DNA of 38,918 nt from Mogibacterium pumilum (GCF_002243385.1 NZ_CP016199.1:932719-971636); one strand, 5' to 3'. Shown: positions 7,155-16,045, counted from the stretch's first letter. The notes: a model not told the origin generated them from the letters alone. A program made the numbers and translations.

Positions 7155-9788
7155 ATGAGCAAGAAGCTGACAATGGGAATATTGGCTCACGTAGATGCGG
7201 GCAAAACTACGCTCAGCGAAGCCATGCTTTACTCCGCTGGGACAATAAGAAAACTAGGACGAGTCGACAAGGGCGACTCGTTCTTCGATAATTATGAGGT
7301 TGAAAAAAACCGTGGAATTACCGTTTTTTCAAAACAAGTGGGACTAAATTGGCAAGATAGTCACATCACTATACTCGACACTCCGGGACATGATGATTTC
7401 TCAGCAGAGATGGAGAGAGCTCTCGATGTAATCGATTATGCGCTGCTAGTGGTGAGTGGTGTAGATGGACCACAGAGCCACACGGATACGGTATGGAGGC
7501 TTCTTAGGGCGAGAAAGATTCCAACTTTCATATTTGTTAATAAAATGGATCTTGCAATTGCAGATAAGGAAGAGCAGCTTAGTCGCATCAAAGGCAGACT
7601 AGGTGAAGGCTTTGTTGATTTTAGTGTAGCTAAAGAAGACGAAGCTTTTGTAGATGGCGTAACGTTTTACTCGCCAGAATTAGCAGAAGCTTTTTTTGAA
7701 AATCTGGAGATACCGTCTGAAGGAATCCTCAAAGCAATTGCTGAATGCCAGATATTTCCTTGCTTGTTCGGATCAGCTCTTCACCAGGAGGGAGTTGATA
7801 AGCTGCTCGACACAATATCAACATATGCCTACGGATTTTACGAACTACATGAGGGCGTCTCGCCAGAAGATAAAATGGGGGCGTTAGTATACAAGATTGC
7901 ACGTGACCAGAGAGATGAAAGACTTTCATTTGTACGTGTTATGAACGGCACTCTTAAAGTCAGGGATAGCATTGCAGTAAGAAATAGTGACGGTGAAATC
8001 GTTCATGAGAAGGTCAACCAGATTAGGATATATTCAGGTCAGAAGTATTCGCTGGTCGACTCGGTATCTGCTGGTGACATTTGCGCCATTACTGGTGCTG
8101 GCTCATCGAGAGCTGGACAGGGGCTTGGTACATTAGCAGAGAATGAAGCAAGAAACGGTATAATCGAGCCATTTATTACATACAAAATTGTTCCTATTGA
8201 TGATGTGGATCAAAACAAGTTCATCTCAGATATGAGAGTGCTAGAAGAGGAAGACCCTAAGCTGCACATAGATTTAGAGGATAATATTCGTGGTGTGAAT
8301 ATACGGCTTATGGGAGAAGTGCAGCAGGAAATCCTAGAGTCGCAGATAATGAGCAGATTCGGATACGGTGTTCGCTTTGAGACAGGAAGTATAATCTACA
8401 AGGAAACGGTGATAGAGCCAGTTGAAGGCGTGGGCCACTTCGAACCGTTGAGACATTACGCGGAGGTTCATCTGATTATCAGTCCTGGAGAGCGAGGAAG
8501 TGGAATTGTCACAGATAGCGAAATTCCAGAGGATGTTCTCGGAAGAAATTGGCAGAATCTAATTCTTTCGCATCTTGATGAGAGAATATTCCACGGTGTG
8601 TTGATAGGAGCACCTCTAACTGATGTACACAGCACACTCGCCGCTGGAAAGGCGCATGATAAGCACACAGAAGGTGGAGATTTTAGACAAGCAACATACA
8701 GAGCTGTTAGAAATGGACTTATGCGTGCTAGATGCCACATACTCGAGCCTTGGTTCAGCTTTGAGATAAAACTTCCAAGTGCAAATATCGGTATGGCTAT
8801 GACAGATATTAAGAATGGCTCAGGGACATTTGACGAACCGAAAGTAGATGGAGACATGTCGATTCTTAATGGAAAGGCTCCGGCAGCATTGATCCTTGAC
8901 TATCAGAGAAAGCTTACATCATACACTGGAGGCCGAGGTCGTATTAGCTGTATGCTCATCGGATATGACTTCTGTCACAATGAAGCGGAAGTTATCGAAG
9001 ATTCTGTTTATGATGCAGACAAAGATGAAATCGAAACTGGAGACTCTATATTCTGTCATCACGGGGCGGGTAAGACTGTCAAGTGGGACGAGGTACATGA
9101 CTTCATGCATCTTCCTTATGCACTAGACTCAGAAGATGGGGCTAAGGGGAAATCTAGCTCAATTAGAGATGAGACGATGGCAGCTGGTCGTAAGCTGGCG
9201 AGCGATGCAGAGCTCCTCGCTATATTTGAGAAAACGTATGGAAGTATATCAAAAAACAAGCCAGTAAAGCACAAGGCGAAGCCAACAGAATCAGAATATC
9301 GTGCGATGGAAAGACAAAAGCGTTCGCTTCATAGGCTCGAGAGAGTCGCGTCACCAGATTCCCACTTTGTCGTGGACGGTTACAATCTGATAAATGCTGA
9401 GGAACACATGAAAGCGCTTTCGAGAGCTGATATTGGAGCGGCAAGAGAGCATCTTGTAAATATACTAGCGAATTACCGTGGATATCTCGGCTGCAAGATG
9501 ACTATCGTCTTTGATGCATATAGAGTTCCGTACAGCTTTGGCAGAACTTATACAATTAATGATACTGAGATAGTGTATACTAAGGGAAATGAGACGGCGG
9601 ATGCTTACATAGCTGAGCTGACAAAGGCAATTGGCAAGCGCGAGAGTGTCACGGTCGTATCGTCAGATTCGCTAGTACAGGAAATGTCGCTCGGCCATGG
9701 CGCACTGAGGATATCTTCCAGAGAGTTTTTGATTGATATCGAAACAGCTTTACAAGAGATAAGAGATTTTCTTGATGAAAATAGATAG
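7155..9788 (+). CDS. EF-G/Tet-like translational GTPase fused to a C-terminal NYN (YacP/Rae1-like) nuclease domain
   Basis: The 877-residue protein begins with a translational GTPase domain: G1 AHVDAGKT (11-18), G2 RGIT (53-56), G3 DTPGH (75-79) and G4 NKMD (129-132). Domain II and EF-G-like domains III-V follow, ending near residue 650, in the pattern of Tet(M)/Tet(O) ribosome protection proteins. A charged linker joins this to a domain from about residue 736 to 873 that starts HFVVDGYNLI, with FDAYRVPYS, KGNETADAYI and VSSDSLVQ. This is the NYN/PIN-like fold of YacP. B. subtilis YacP (Rae1) cleaves mRNA in the ribosomal A site, so the fusion would bring a nuclease to the ribosome by a GTPase. 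The acidic residues of the nuclease appear intact. A tetracycline-resistance role is possible but not favoured. Confidence 0.87.
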   Translation: MSKKLTMGILAHVDAGKTTLSEAMLYSAGTIRKLGRVDKGDSFFDNYEVEKNRGITVFSKQVGLNWQDSHITILDTPGHDDFSAEMERALDVIDYALLVVSGVDGPQSHTDTVWRLLRARKIPTFIFVNKMDLAIADKEEQLSRIKGRLGEGFVDFSVAKEDEAFVDGVTFYSPELAEAFFENLEIPSEGILKAIAECQIFPCLFGSALHQEGVDKLLDTISTYAYGFYELHEGVSPEDKMGALVYKIARDQRDERLSFVRVMNGTLKVRDSIAVRNSDGEIVHEKVNQIRIYSGQKYSLVDSVSAGDICAITGAGSSRAGQGLGTLAENEARNGIIEPFITYKIVPIDDVDQNKFISDMRVLEEEDPKLHIDLEDNIRGVNIRLMGEVQQEILESQIMSRFGYGVRFETGSIIYKETVIEPVEGVGHFEPLRHYAEVHLIISPGERGSGIVTDSEIPEDVLGRNWQNLILSHLDERIFHGVLIGAPLTDVHSTLAAGKAHDKHTEGGDFRQATYRAVRNGLMRARCHILEPWFSFEIKLPSANIGMAMTDIKNGSGTFDEPKVDGDMSILNGKAPAALILDYQRKLTSYTGGRGRISCMLIGYDFCHNEAEVIEDSVYDADKDEIETGDSIFCHHGAGKTVKWDEVHDFMHLPYALDSEDGAKGKSSSIRDETMAAGRKLASDAELLAIFEKTYGSISKNKPVKHKAKPTESEYRAMERQKRSLHRLERVASPDSHFVVDGYNLINAEEHMKALSRADIGAAREHLVNILANYRGYLGCKMTIVFDAYRVPYSFGRTYTINDTEIVYTKGNETADAYIAELTKAIGKRESVTVVSSDSLVQEMSLGHGALRISSREFLIDIETALQEIRDFLDENR

Positions 9789-9825
9789 ATAAATAGAGAT
9801 ATACAAAGAGAGAAGGGGTAAATAG

Positions 9826-10650
9826 ATGGAGAAATATTTGGGATGCCACCTATCGACATCGGATGGATTTGAGTCGATGGGAAAGGCGGCGTTATCGATT
9901 GGCGCCAATACATTCGCTTTTTTTACGAGGAATCCACGAGGCGGTAAAGTCAAAGCTATTGATGAAGCTGATATTCAGGCTTTAATTAATATCATAGATG
10001 AGCACGGCTTTGGTAAGTTAGTTGCACATGCGCCGTACACACTCAATCCTTGTTCAGGGAAGGATAGCGTGAGAGAATTTGCACGTAGCTGCATGGCAGA
10101 AGACCTAAAGCGCATGGAATACCTGCCTGGGAATTATTACAACTTCCACCCGGGCAGTCATGTCGGACAAGGTAGTGAGCTGGGAATTCAAATGATTATC
10201 GATACCCTAAATGAAGTTATGTGGGAAGACCAGCAGACTGTCATACTTCTCGAGACAATGGCTGGTAAAGGCAGTGAAGTCGGAAAGAATTTCGATGAAC
10301 TGCGTAAGATTATCAATGGAGTTAAGTTCAAAGACAAGATAGGCGTTTGCCTTGATACCTGCCATGTCAGTGATGCCGGTTATGATGTAAAGAATGACTT
10401 TACAGGCGTGCTTGAAGAGTTTGACAGAATTATTGGTTTAGATAGACTTCGTGCGCTCCATATCAATGATAGTAAGAACCCGATGGGTGCTGCAAAGGAT
10501 AGACATGAGAAGATTGGGGACGGAGAAATCGGACTCGAAGCTATGCTCGAAGTGGTTAATAATCCACATATAGTCGGACTTCCGTGCATTCTCGAAACAC
10601 CACAGGATGACCTCGAAGGTTATGTAAGAGAGATTGAGATACTTAGATGA
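9826..10650 (+). CDS. nfo: endonuclease IV (AP endonuclease)
   Basis: Cleaves DNA 5' to abasic sites in base excision repair, using a three-zinc centre. The 274-residue TIM-barrel protein shows all expected metal ligands in context: VAHAPYTLN (His), NFHPGSH (His), ILLETMAGKG (Glu), GVCLDTCHVSDAGYD (Asp and His), LHINDSKNPMG (His), KDRHEKIGDG (Asp and His) and CILETP (Glu). The N-terminal LGCHLSTSDGF is also typical. The ATG at 9826 follows GAGAGAAGGGG. Its stop overlaps the prmA start (ATGA), so the two genes are coupled. Confidence 0.94.
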   Translation: MEKYLGCHLSTSDGFESMGKAALSIGANTFAFFTRNPRGGKVKAIDEADIQALINIIDEHGFGKLVAHAPYTLNPCSGKDSVREFARSCMAEDLKRMEYLPGNYYNFHPGSHVGQGSELGIQMIIDTLNEVMWEDQQTVILLETMAGKGSEVGKNFDELRKIINGVKFKDKIGVCLDTCHVSDAGYDVKNDFTGVLEEFDRIIGLDRLRALHINDSKNPMGAAKDRHEKIGDGEIGLEAMLEVVNNPHIVGLPCILETPQDDLEGYVREIEILR

Positions 10651-11624
10651 AATATTATGAGATAAAAATTGAAGTATCGGAACTCGGGATTGAACCAATG
10701 CTGGCAGCACTTATCTGCGAAGGTATAGATACTGCTGAGGTAAACGATCCAGCGGATGCAGCTTTTATGAACGAACAGCTTGGAGAAACTGATTATCTGG
10801 CACCAGAGGATTTCGATAGGGAGAGTAGCAAGAATCCAAGCGTTGTGGTATATGCAGCAGAGGATGAAGAGACTGATGATACTCTTAGTGCAGTAAAAAG
10901 AGCTGCTAAAACTGTTAGAGATAACGTAGAGAATGGCTTTTTCGGCACAGGTGCAGACCTCGGTTCATTAGAGGTTGCCGTAAATCTCCGCGACGATGAA
11001 GAATGGAAAGACCTCTGGAAGAAATTTATCAAGCCAGCAAGAGTTGGATACAGCTACATAGCTGCGACACCGTGGATAGATATATCCGATTATGCACAGG
11101 AAATGGATATAGATAGAGAAGTGATACGTATTAATCCGGGTATGGCATTTGGAACGGGACTCCACGAAACGACTTCCCTAGCTGCTGATTGTCTGGAGTC
11201 TTATATCCAAGAGGGAGATAAGGTGCTGGATGTAGGATGTGGCACTGGAATACTGTCTAGTGTAGCGAGTAAACTAGGAGCTAGTGAAGTTCTCGGCATA
11301 GACATAGATGATGAGGCGGTAACAGCTTCGATTGAAAACCTAGAGGCTAACAACGTACATAATGTAGTGATAAAAAAGGCTGATTTGACAGAGGGAGTAG
11401 ACTTTAAAGCTGATTTAGTGGTGGCAAATCTACTTACAAACCTCGTCATTCGCCTCACTGGTGATATTCGTAACCACCTAAATAGTGGCGGAAGATATAT
11501 AATGTCTGGTATACTAACTACTCAGCAGGATAAAGTGCTAAGTGCACTTAGAGATAACGGTTTTCAGTGGCTAGAGATTGCTAAACAGGGTGAATGGTGT
11601 GCCATCACAGCTGAACTGAAATAA
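10647..11624 (+). CDS. prmA: ribosomal protein L11 methyltransferase
   Basis: Trimethylates lysines and the N-terminus of ribosomal protein L11 using S-adenosylmethionine. The 325-residue protein has the small N-terminal substrate-recognition domain, then a Rossmann methyltransferase domain with INPGMAFGTGLHETT (about 161-175), motif I VLDVGCGTGILS, the acidic motif GIDIDDEAV and ANLLTNL, the PrmA version of the catalytic NPPY-like loop. The start overlaps the nfo stop by four bases. Length and motifs are complete, so it should be active. Confidence 0.92.
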   Translation: MKYYEIKIEVSELGIEPMLAALICEGIDTAEVNDPADAAFMNEQLGETDYLAPEDFDRESSKNPSVVVYAAEDEETDDTLSAVKRAAKTVRDNVENGFFGTGADLGSLEVAVNLRDDEEWKDLWKKFIKPARVGYSYIAATPWIDISDYAQEMDIDREVIRINPGMAFGTGLHETTSLAADCLESYIQEGDKVLDVGCGTGILSSVASKLGASEVLGIDIDDEAVTASIENLEANNVHNVVIKKADLTEGVDFKADLVVANLLTNLVIRLTGDIRNHLNSGGRYIMSGILTTQQDKVLSALRDNGFQWLEIAKQGEWCAITAELK

Positions 11625-11648
11625 AAGGGGTTTTGGGAGGAGACTATA

Positions 11649-13910
11649 ATGCCAATTAAAGTACCAAATAATTTGCCGGCGATAGAGACGCTTACTAATG
11701 AGAATGTATTCGTAATGACGGATACACGTGCTATGACGCAGGATATGCGTCCGCTTCATATATTGCTCCTCAATCTGATGCCTACAAAGATTGATACAGA
11801 GACTCAGATTACGCGTATGCTCAGTAACACTCCTCTTCAGGTTGAGCTTGAACTGCTTCAGACGGCAACTCACAAGCCACACGTTACTTCGCAGGAACAC
11901 ATGCTTGCTTTCTACAAGACATTTAACGATATCAAGAACGAATATTATGATGGAATGATTATCACTGGAGCGCCGATTGAACTTCTTGAGTTTGAAGAGG
12001 TTGATTACTGGGAAGAGCTCTGTGAGATTATGGAATGGTCTAAGACTCACGTACACAGCACGTTCCACATATGTTGGGGTGCACAGGCGGGCCTATATTA
12101 CCACTATGGAATAGATAAGAAAAGGCTTCCTAAGAAGCTCTCTGGCGTGTTCAAGCACACTCTTAAAACCAAGCGCAGCATGCTGTTTAGAGGTTTTGAC
12201 GATGAGTTTTATGTGCCGCAGTCCAGAAATACTACTGTAGACGAAGAGGATATAGAGAAGACTCCAGGAATAACCTTGCTTTCCACATCAGAAGAAGGTG
12301 GTGTGTTCTGCGTTAAGTCTGACAACGATAGACAGATATTTGTGACAGGACATACCGAGTACGACTGGAATACATTGCTCAAGGAGTACATGAGAGATAA
12401 AAATGCAGGAATCAATCCAGAGATTCCTGTAAATTACTTCCCTGACGATGATGACTCAAAGACGCCAGTGGTTCGCTGGAGGTCTTCCGGCAGTTTGTTA
12501 TTCTCAAACTGGCTAAACTATTTCGTATATCAGTCTACACCGTACGATATCAAGCTCATCGAAAATGAGGATCTTGCTCCAGCACTTAGAAACAAATCAG
12601 AACTGACGGTTTCTAAGTTCGGTGGGTCATCACTTGCGACAGCTGAGCGCATCAAAAATGCCGCAGATGTGGTTCGTCAGAATAAAGCTCGCCGTTACGT
12701 AGTGGTTTCGGCTCCAGGTATTCATGATGACGAGAAGGTTAAGATTACAGATCTCTTACTATCGGCTCATGACAATCCAGAGAGCTGTGACTGCAAGCTT
12801 GAGCTAGCGAATAAGAGATTCAAGGAACTTGCGCTTGAGCTAGATTCAAAAGTTAATATAGATGAAATTTTCGACAATATTATCGAGACATATAAGGCTA
12901 CTGGTAGTAGAGACTATCTAATCAGCAGGGGTGAATTCATAACTGCACAGCTTATGGCTGAACAGCTTGGTTACGACTTTATAGATGCTACTGAAGTTAT
13001 CAAATTTGATAATGATGGCAAGCTTCTTGCTGACGTTACAAGAGCTAATATTCAGAAGCTCATCAGAGAGCACGAACATATTGTATTCCCTGGCTTCTAT
13101 GGTGCAAATGAAGCAGGCGCAGTCGTAACTTTCTCGAGAGGTGGATCGGATATCACAGGTTCAATCGTTGCTGCGGCTGCAAAAGCAGACCTATATGAGA
13201 ACTGGACAGATGTGCCAGGTCTTCTAATGGCAGACCCTCGCATCGTTAAGCAGCCTTTAAGTGTTCCCGTAATAATCTATAAGGAACTACGAGAACTTGC
13301 GCTTAGGGGTGCAGAGGTGCTGCACGAGGACGCAGTTAGACCTGTAAGTCAGTGTGGAATTCCGATTAATATCAAGAGCACACTCGAGCCGGATAAGCCA
13401 GGTACACTTATCGTTAAGAATGCAGATTCATACGAGAACCTTCTCGAAATTTCTAGCATAACTGGTAAGAAGGGGTATTCATCTATTCTTATAGAACGTG
13501 AGAAACTCAATGATGATGCAAAGTATCGCGATAGAATTCAGAAGATTCTCGATGAATTCAGCATCACTATGGAAAGTGAGCAGCTTGGACTAGACTCGTT
13601 CTCTATCATCGTAGGTTCAGCAAGTGTAGCAAACTGCGAAGAAGAGCTGACCGAGAGACTGCGTGTTGCAACAGATGCTGATGAAATTACGGTTTCCACA
13701 GGTATTGCTGCGATTTCTGTAGTCGGAAGAAATATCTCCGGCGAGGTTTCTGTAGCGATGAAGATATTTGAAGCACTATCAAGTGCTCATGTTAATGTCA
13801 GATTTATTGACCATGCTCCTGAACGTATAAGCGTGCAGGTAGGTGTATCAGAATCTGACTACCAGAGAGCTATAAGAGCTATATATAACGTCTTTGTTGC
13901 GAAAGCATAA
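11649..13910 (+). CDS. bifunctional homoserine O-acyltransferase (MetA) - aspartokinase fusion
   Basis: One uninterrupted 753-residue frame joins two enzymes. Residues 1-301 are a full-length MetA: LNLMPTK with Lys47, GAPIE with Glu111, ICWG with the nucleophile Cys142, and VTGHTEYD with His235 and Glu237, plus Arg249. These sit at the same numbers as in E. coli MetA. Glu111, rather than Gly, is known to favour acetyl-CoA over succinyl-CoA. Residues ~319-753 are an aspartokinase: KFGGSS (323-328), SRGEFITAQ, FSRGGSDITGS, DVPGLLMADPR, and two C-terminal ACT domains from about residue 600. The protein would carry both the first step of the aspartate pathway and the first methionine-specific step. 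Start ATG follows GGGAGGAG. No SAM or T-box leader fits in the 24-base gap after prmA. Confidence 0.9.
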   Translation: MPIKVPNNLPAIETLTNENVFVMTDTRAMTQDMRPLHILLLNLMPTKIDTETQITRMLSNTPLQVELELLQTATHKPHVTSQEHMLAFYKTFNDIKNEYYDGMIITGAPIELLEFEEVDYWEELCEIMEWSKTHVHSTFHICWGAQAGLYYHYGIDKKRLPKKLSGVFKHTLKTKRSMLFRGFDDEFYVPQSRNTTVDEEDIEKTPGITLLSTSEEGGVFCVKSDNDRQIFVTGHTEYDWNTLLKEYMRDKNAGINPEIPVNYFPDDDDSKTPVVRWRSSGSLLFSNWLNYFVYQSTPYDIKLIENEDLAPALRNKSELTVSKFGGSSLATAERIKNAADVVRQNKARRYVVVSAPGIHDDEKVKITDLLLSAHDNPESCDCKLELANKRFKELALELDSKVNIDEIFDNIIETYKATGSRDYLISRGEFITAQLMAEQLGYDFIDATEVIKFDNDGKLLADVTRANIQKLIREHEHIVFPGFYGANEAGAVVTFSRGGSDITGSIVAAAAKADLYENWTDVPGLLMADPRIVKQPLSVPVIIYKELRELALRGAEVLHEDAVRPVSQCGIPINIKSTLEPDKPGTLIVKNADSYENLLEISSITGKKGYSSILIEREKLNDDAKYRDRIQKILDEFSITMESEQLGLDSFSIIVGSASVANCEEELTERLRVATDADEITVSTGIAAISVVGRNISGEVSVAMKIFEALSSAHVNVRFIDHAPERISVQVGVSESDYQRAIRAIYNVFVAKA

Positions 13911-13916
13911 GCATAA

Positions 13917-13994
13917 AAAAAGTGGATGTAACTTTTGCATCATTTGCGATACTGTGTGTAACGCTAGTGAGTGCTGTAGATGCATCCGCTTTTT
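13917..13994 (+). terminator. terminator-like hairpin with a 54-base loop after the MetA-aspartokinase gene
   Basis: AAAAAGTGGATG (13917-13928) pairs with CATCCGCTTTTT (13983-13994) with one G-T pair, and the right arm ends in five T. The 54-base loop contains TGCATC (13936-13941), which could pair with GATGCA (13979-13984) and compete with the outer stem. Confidence 0.55.
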
Positions 13995-14028
13995 ATTTAA
14001 TAATGAAATTTTATGAATTATTTTAAAA

Positions 14029-14044
14029 TGTAACATCTGTTACA
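14029..14044 (+). promoter_or_regulatory. CRP/FNR-type operator dyad upstream of the DUF438 gene
   Basis: TGTAACA (14029-14035), two bases, then its exact complement TGTTACA (14038-14044). This reads GTAAC-N4-GTTAC. The centre lies about 40 bases before the start site expected from the -10 box at 14065-14070, the usual position of a class II CRP/FNR activator site. From memory this form resembles HcpR sites of clostridia; the regulator is not in the window. Confidence 0.55.
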
Positions 14045-14064
14045 GAGATTAGAGGTATTTAATG

Positions 14065-14070
14065 TATAAT
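14065..14070 (+). promoter_or_regulatory. -10 box of the DUF438 gene promoter
   Basis: Perfect TATAAT with no recognisable -35; the -35 region is occupied by the dyad at 14029-14044, which suggests activator dependence. Confidence 0.5.
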
Positions 14071-14167
14071 GAATATACAACTTAAAGCAAACAAATAACA
14101 GTAAATACGCTTGACGGAGACGTGGGCTGAGAGAAAGATAAGAGTATTTTCGAAGGAGGAAATAGAC

Positions 14168-15949
14168 ATGGCTGCAAAAGTATTAGATATGAAGAGAAAC
14201 GTACACGATTTATCAACAGAGTTTCCGGAAGTAATTGACATCATGATTGAGCTAGGATTCAAGGATATCTCGAATCCAGTGGCTCTAAATACAATGGGAC
14301 GAGTTATGACAATTCCTAAAGGATCCCAGATTAAGGGAATAGATTTAGAGTCAATTGTTGCTCTATTCGAAGAGAAGGGTTTTGATGTTATCAATGTTCC
14401 TGAGCTAGAGAAGAAAGAAAAGGTTCAGACTGCCGAAGTAAAGGAAGAGCCAGCAAAACCGGCATTCGATATCAGCAAGCTGAACATTCCTGATTTTGCT
14501 AAGGCGTACATAAGAGAGGATGGAACAGTAGATGTAGATAAGGTTCCTGATTTTGTAAAGAACTTCCTCGATGCTGATGGAAGAATCGACTCAAACAAAC
14601 TACAATCGTCCATGGCAGGTAATGAGGCAAAAGATGAAGAAGCCCCTGCACAGGAAGAAACTAAGAAGCCTAAGAATGCTAGCGAGAGAGAAGTTCTGCT
14701 TCGCAGCTACATCGAGAGACTTACAAACGGGGAAGACCTCGAGACAGTTAGAGCAGAATTCGTTGAGAACTTCAAGGAAGTTGATGCTCTTGAAATAGCA
14801 AATGCAGAGCAGCATCTGATTAAGAGCGGAGTTCCTTATCAGGAGGTTCAGAAGCTTTGTGATATACATTCAGCACTCTTCCACGGATCAACTAAGCAGG
14901 AAAAGGTTATGAATGCTGAGAAAGCTGTTGCAGCATCTAAGGAAGCAGCACAGAGAAGAATGAACGGTGCAAATGACCGCAAGGAAGCAGAAATTAAGGC
15001 ACAGACTTTAATCGCAGAGCCAGGACATCCTCTAAATGTACTTACTCTTGAGAACGAAGGGATTGCCGAGCAAATCGTAGTAGTGAATAAGCTATTTGAA
15101 GAGGGGGCGGATCGTGCGGTTATCACCGAAGAGCTGAACAAACTTCGCGCGGTATCGATTCACTACGCTAAGAAGGGTGACATCATCTACACAATACTCA
15201 AGAGCAGATATGACGTAACTGGGCCATCAGATGTAATGTGGACAGTTGATGATGAAATCAGAGATGAGCTAAGACGTGTAACTGACGGAACGCTATCTGA
15301 CGAGGAATGGCTAGAGAAATCAAAGGCTGTGGTTAAGAGAGCTGATGAGATGCTCTTCAAAGAGGCAAATATCTTATTTCCAATTTGCGTACAGTTCTTC
15401 AAAGATGAGGAGTGGGAGGAAGTTGGTCGTGATCTCAAGGAGTACGATTACTGCCTGCTCAAGGAAGAGCCAGCAGAATGGGATAAAGCATCGAATGAAG
15501 ATTACACACACAGAGCTGCTAGGGAAGGCAAGAATGGAGCAGCTGGAAATGATGAAGTTATCTTTGCGCTAGGGCACATGACTCCATATCAACTTGAGGC
15601 TATGCTCAACACGATTCCGCTCGAATTGACATTCGTTGACCATGTAGACATGAATAGATACTACAATGACAACGGGGAGAAGAAGCTCTTTAAGAGACCT
15701 ATCAGCTCGCTCGATAGAGAGGTATATACTTGCCATCCACCAACGATTGAGCCAATGGTTCGTAGCATCATCTCTTCGTTCAAATCAGGCGCACAGGACA
15801 AGGTAGAGGTTTGGATGAACAAGGGTGAAAGCGAGGTTCTTGTTAGCTATAGAGCAGTTCGCGATGCACAGGGCAACTATGTAGGAACTCTCGAGTGCGT
15901 ACAGATAATGGACGAAATCAGAGACCATTACAAGGAGAAATTCCAGTAA
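14168..15949 (+). CDS. DUF1858-DUF438-PAS domain protein
   Basis: The frame is open from TTG 14111, but ATG 14168 follows GAAGGAGGAAATAGAC, so I place the start there (593 aa). Residues ~8-75 match DUF1858 (VHDLSTEFPEVIDIMIELGF). A Pro/Lys/Glu-rich linker follows to about 185. A DUF438 domain then starts near LLRSYIERLTNGEDL and includes LCDIHSALFHG. Next comes a hemerythrin-like helical segment with GHPLNVLTLENEGI, HYAKKGDIIYTIL, VMWTVDDEIRDEL and KEANILFP. A C-terminal PAS-like domain (from about 485) ends the protein. Family members are thought to be redox, oxygen or nitric-oxide related sensors. The usual RKEN of the HY motif is KKGD here, so one carboxylate ligand may be missing. No output domain such as a kinase is present. 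Confidence 0.78.
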   Translation: MAAKVLDMKRNVHDLSTEFPEVIDIMIELGFKDISNPVALNTMGRVMTIPKGSQIKGIDLESIVALFEEKGFDVINVPELEKKEKVQTAEVKEEPAKPAFDISKLNIPDFAKAYIREDGTVDVDKVPDFVKNFLDADGRIDSNKLQSSMAGNEAKDEEAPAQEETKKPKNASEREVLLRSYIERLTNGEDLETVRAEFVENFKEVDALEIANAEQHLIKSGVPYQEVQKLCDIHSALFHGSTKQEKVMNAEKAVAASKEAAQRRMNGANDRKEAEIKAQTLIAEPGHPLNVLTLENEGIAEQIVVVNKLFEEGADRAVITEELNKLRAVSIHYAKKGDIIYTILKSRYDVTGPSDVMWTVDDEIRDELRRVTDGTLSDEEWLEKSKAVVKRADEMLFKEANILFPICVQFFKDEEWEEVGRDLKEYDYCLLKEEPAEWDKASNEDYTHRAAREGKNGAAGNDEVIFALGHMTPYQLEAMLNTIPLELTFVDHVDMNRYYNDNGEKKLFKRPISSLDREVYTCHPPTIEPMVRSIISSFKSGAQDKVEVWMNKGESEVLVSYRAVRDAQGNYVGTLECVQIMDEIRDHYKEKFQ

Positions 15950-16045
15950 GAATTTACAAAAAAAATACACATGCGATGACAAGTTTTTTATGATAATATA
16001 AGAGTGATTAGATATTATCTTAAGTATAAGGATTGGGAAGCGCGC

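Noticed and set aside
7155-9788. Tetracycline-resistance gene
   Set aside because: Only the GTPase part resembles Tet(M). The C-terminal NYN domain and chromosomal housekeeping context argue for another ribosome-linked role.
9770-9825. AGATA-type short repeats between the GTPase and nfo
   Set aside because: Short low-complexity AT-rich sequence with no regular period.
11625-11648. SAM riboswitch or T-box ahead of the methionine/aspartate fusion gene
   Set aside because: The gap is only 24 bases and holds just the ribosome binding site.
11649-13910. Fusion as an assembly error
   Set aside because: The frame is continuous, both halves are complete, and the linker has normal codon use, so I keep it as real while noting the check.
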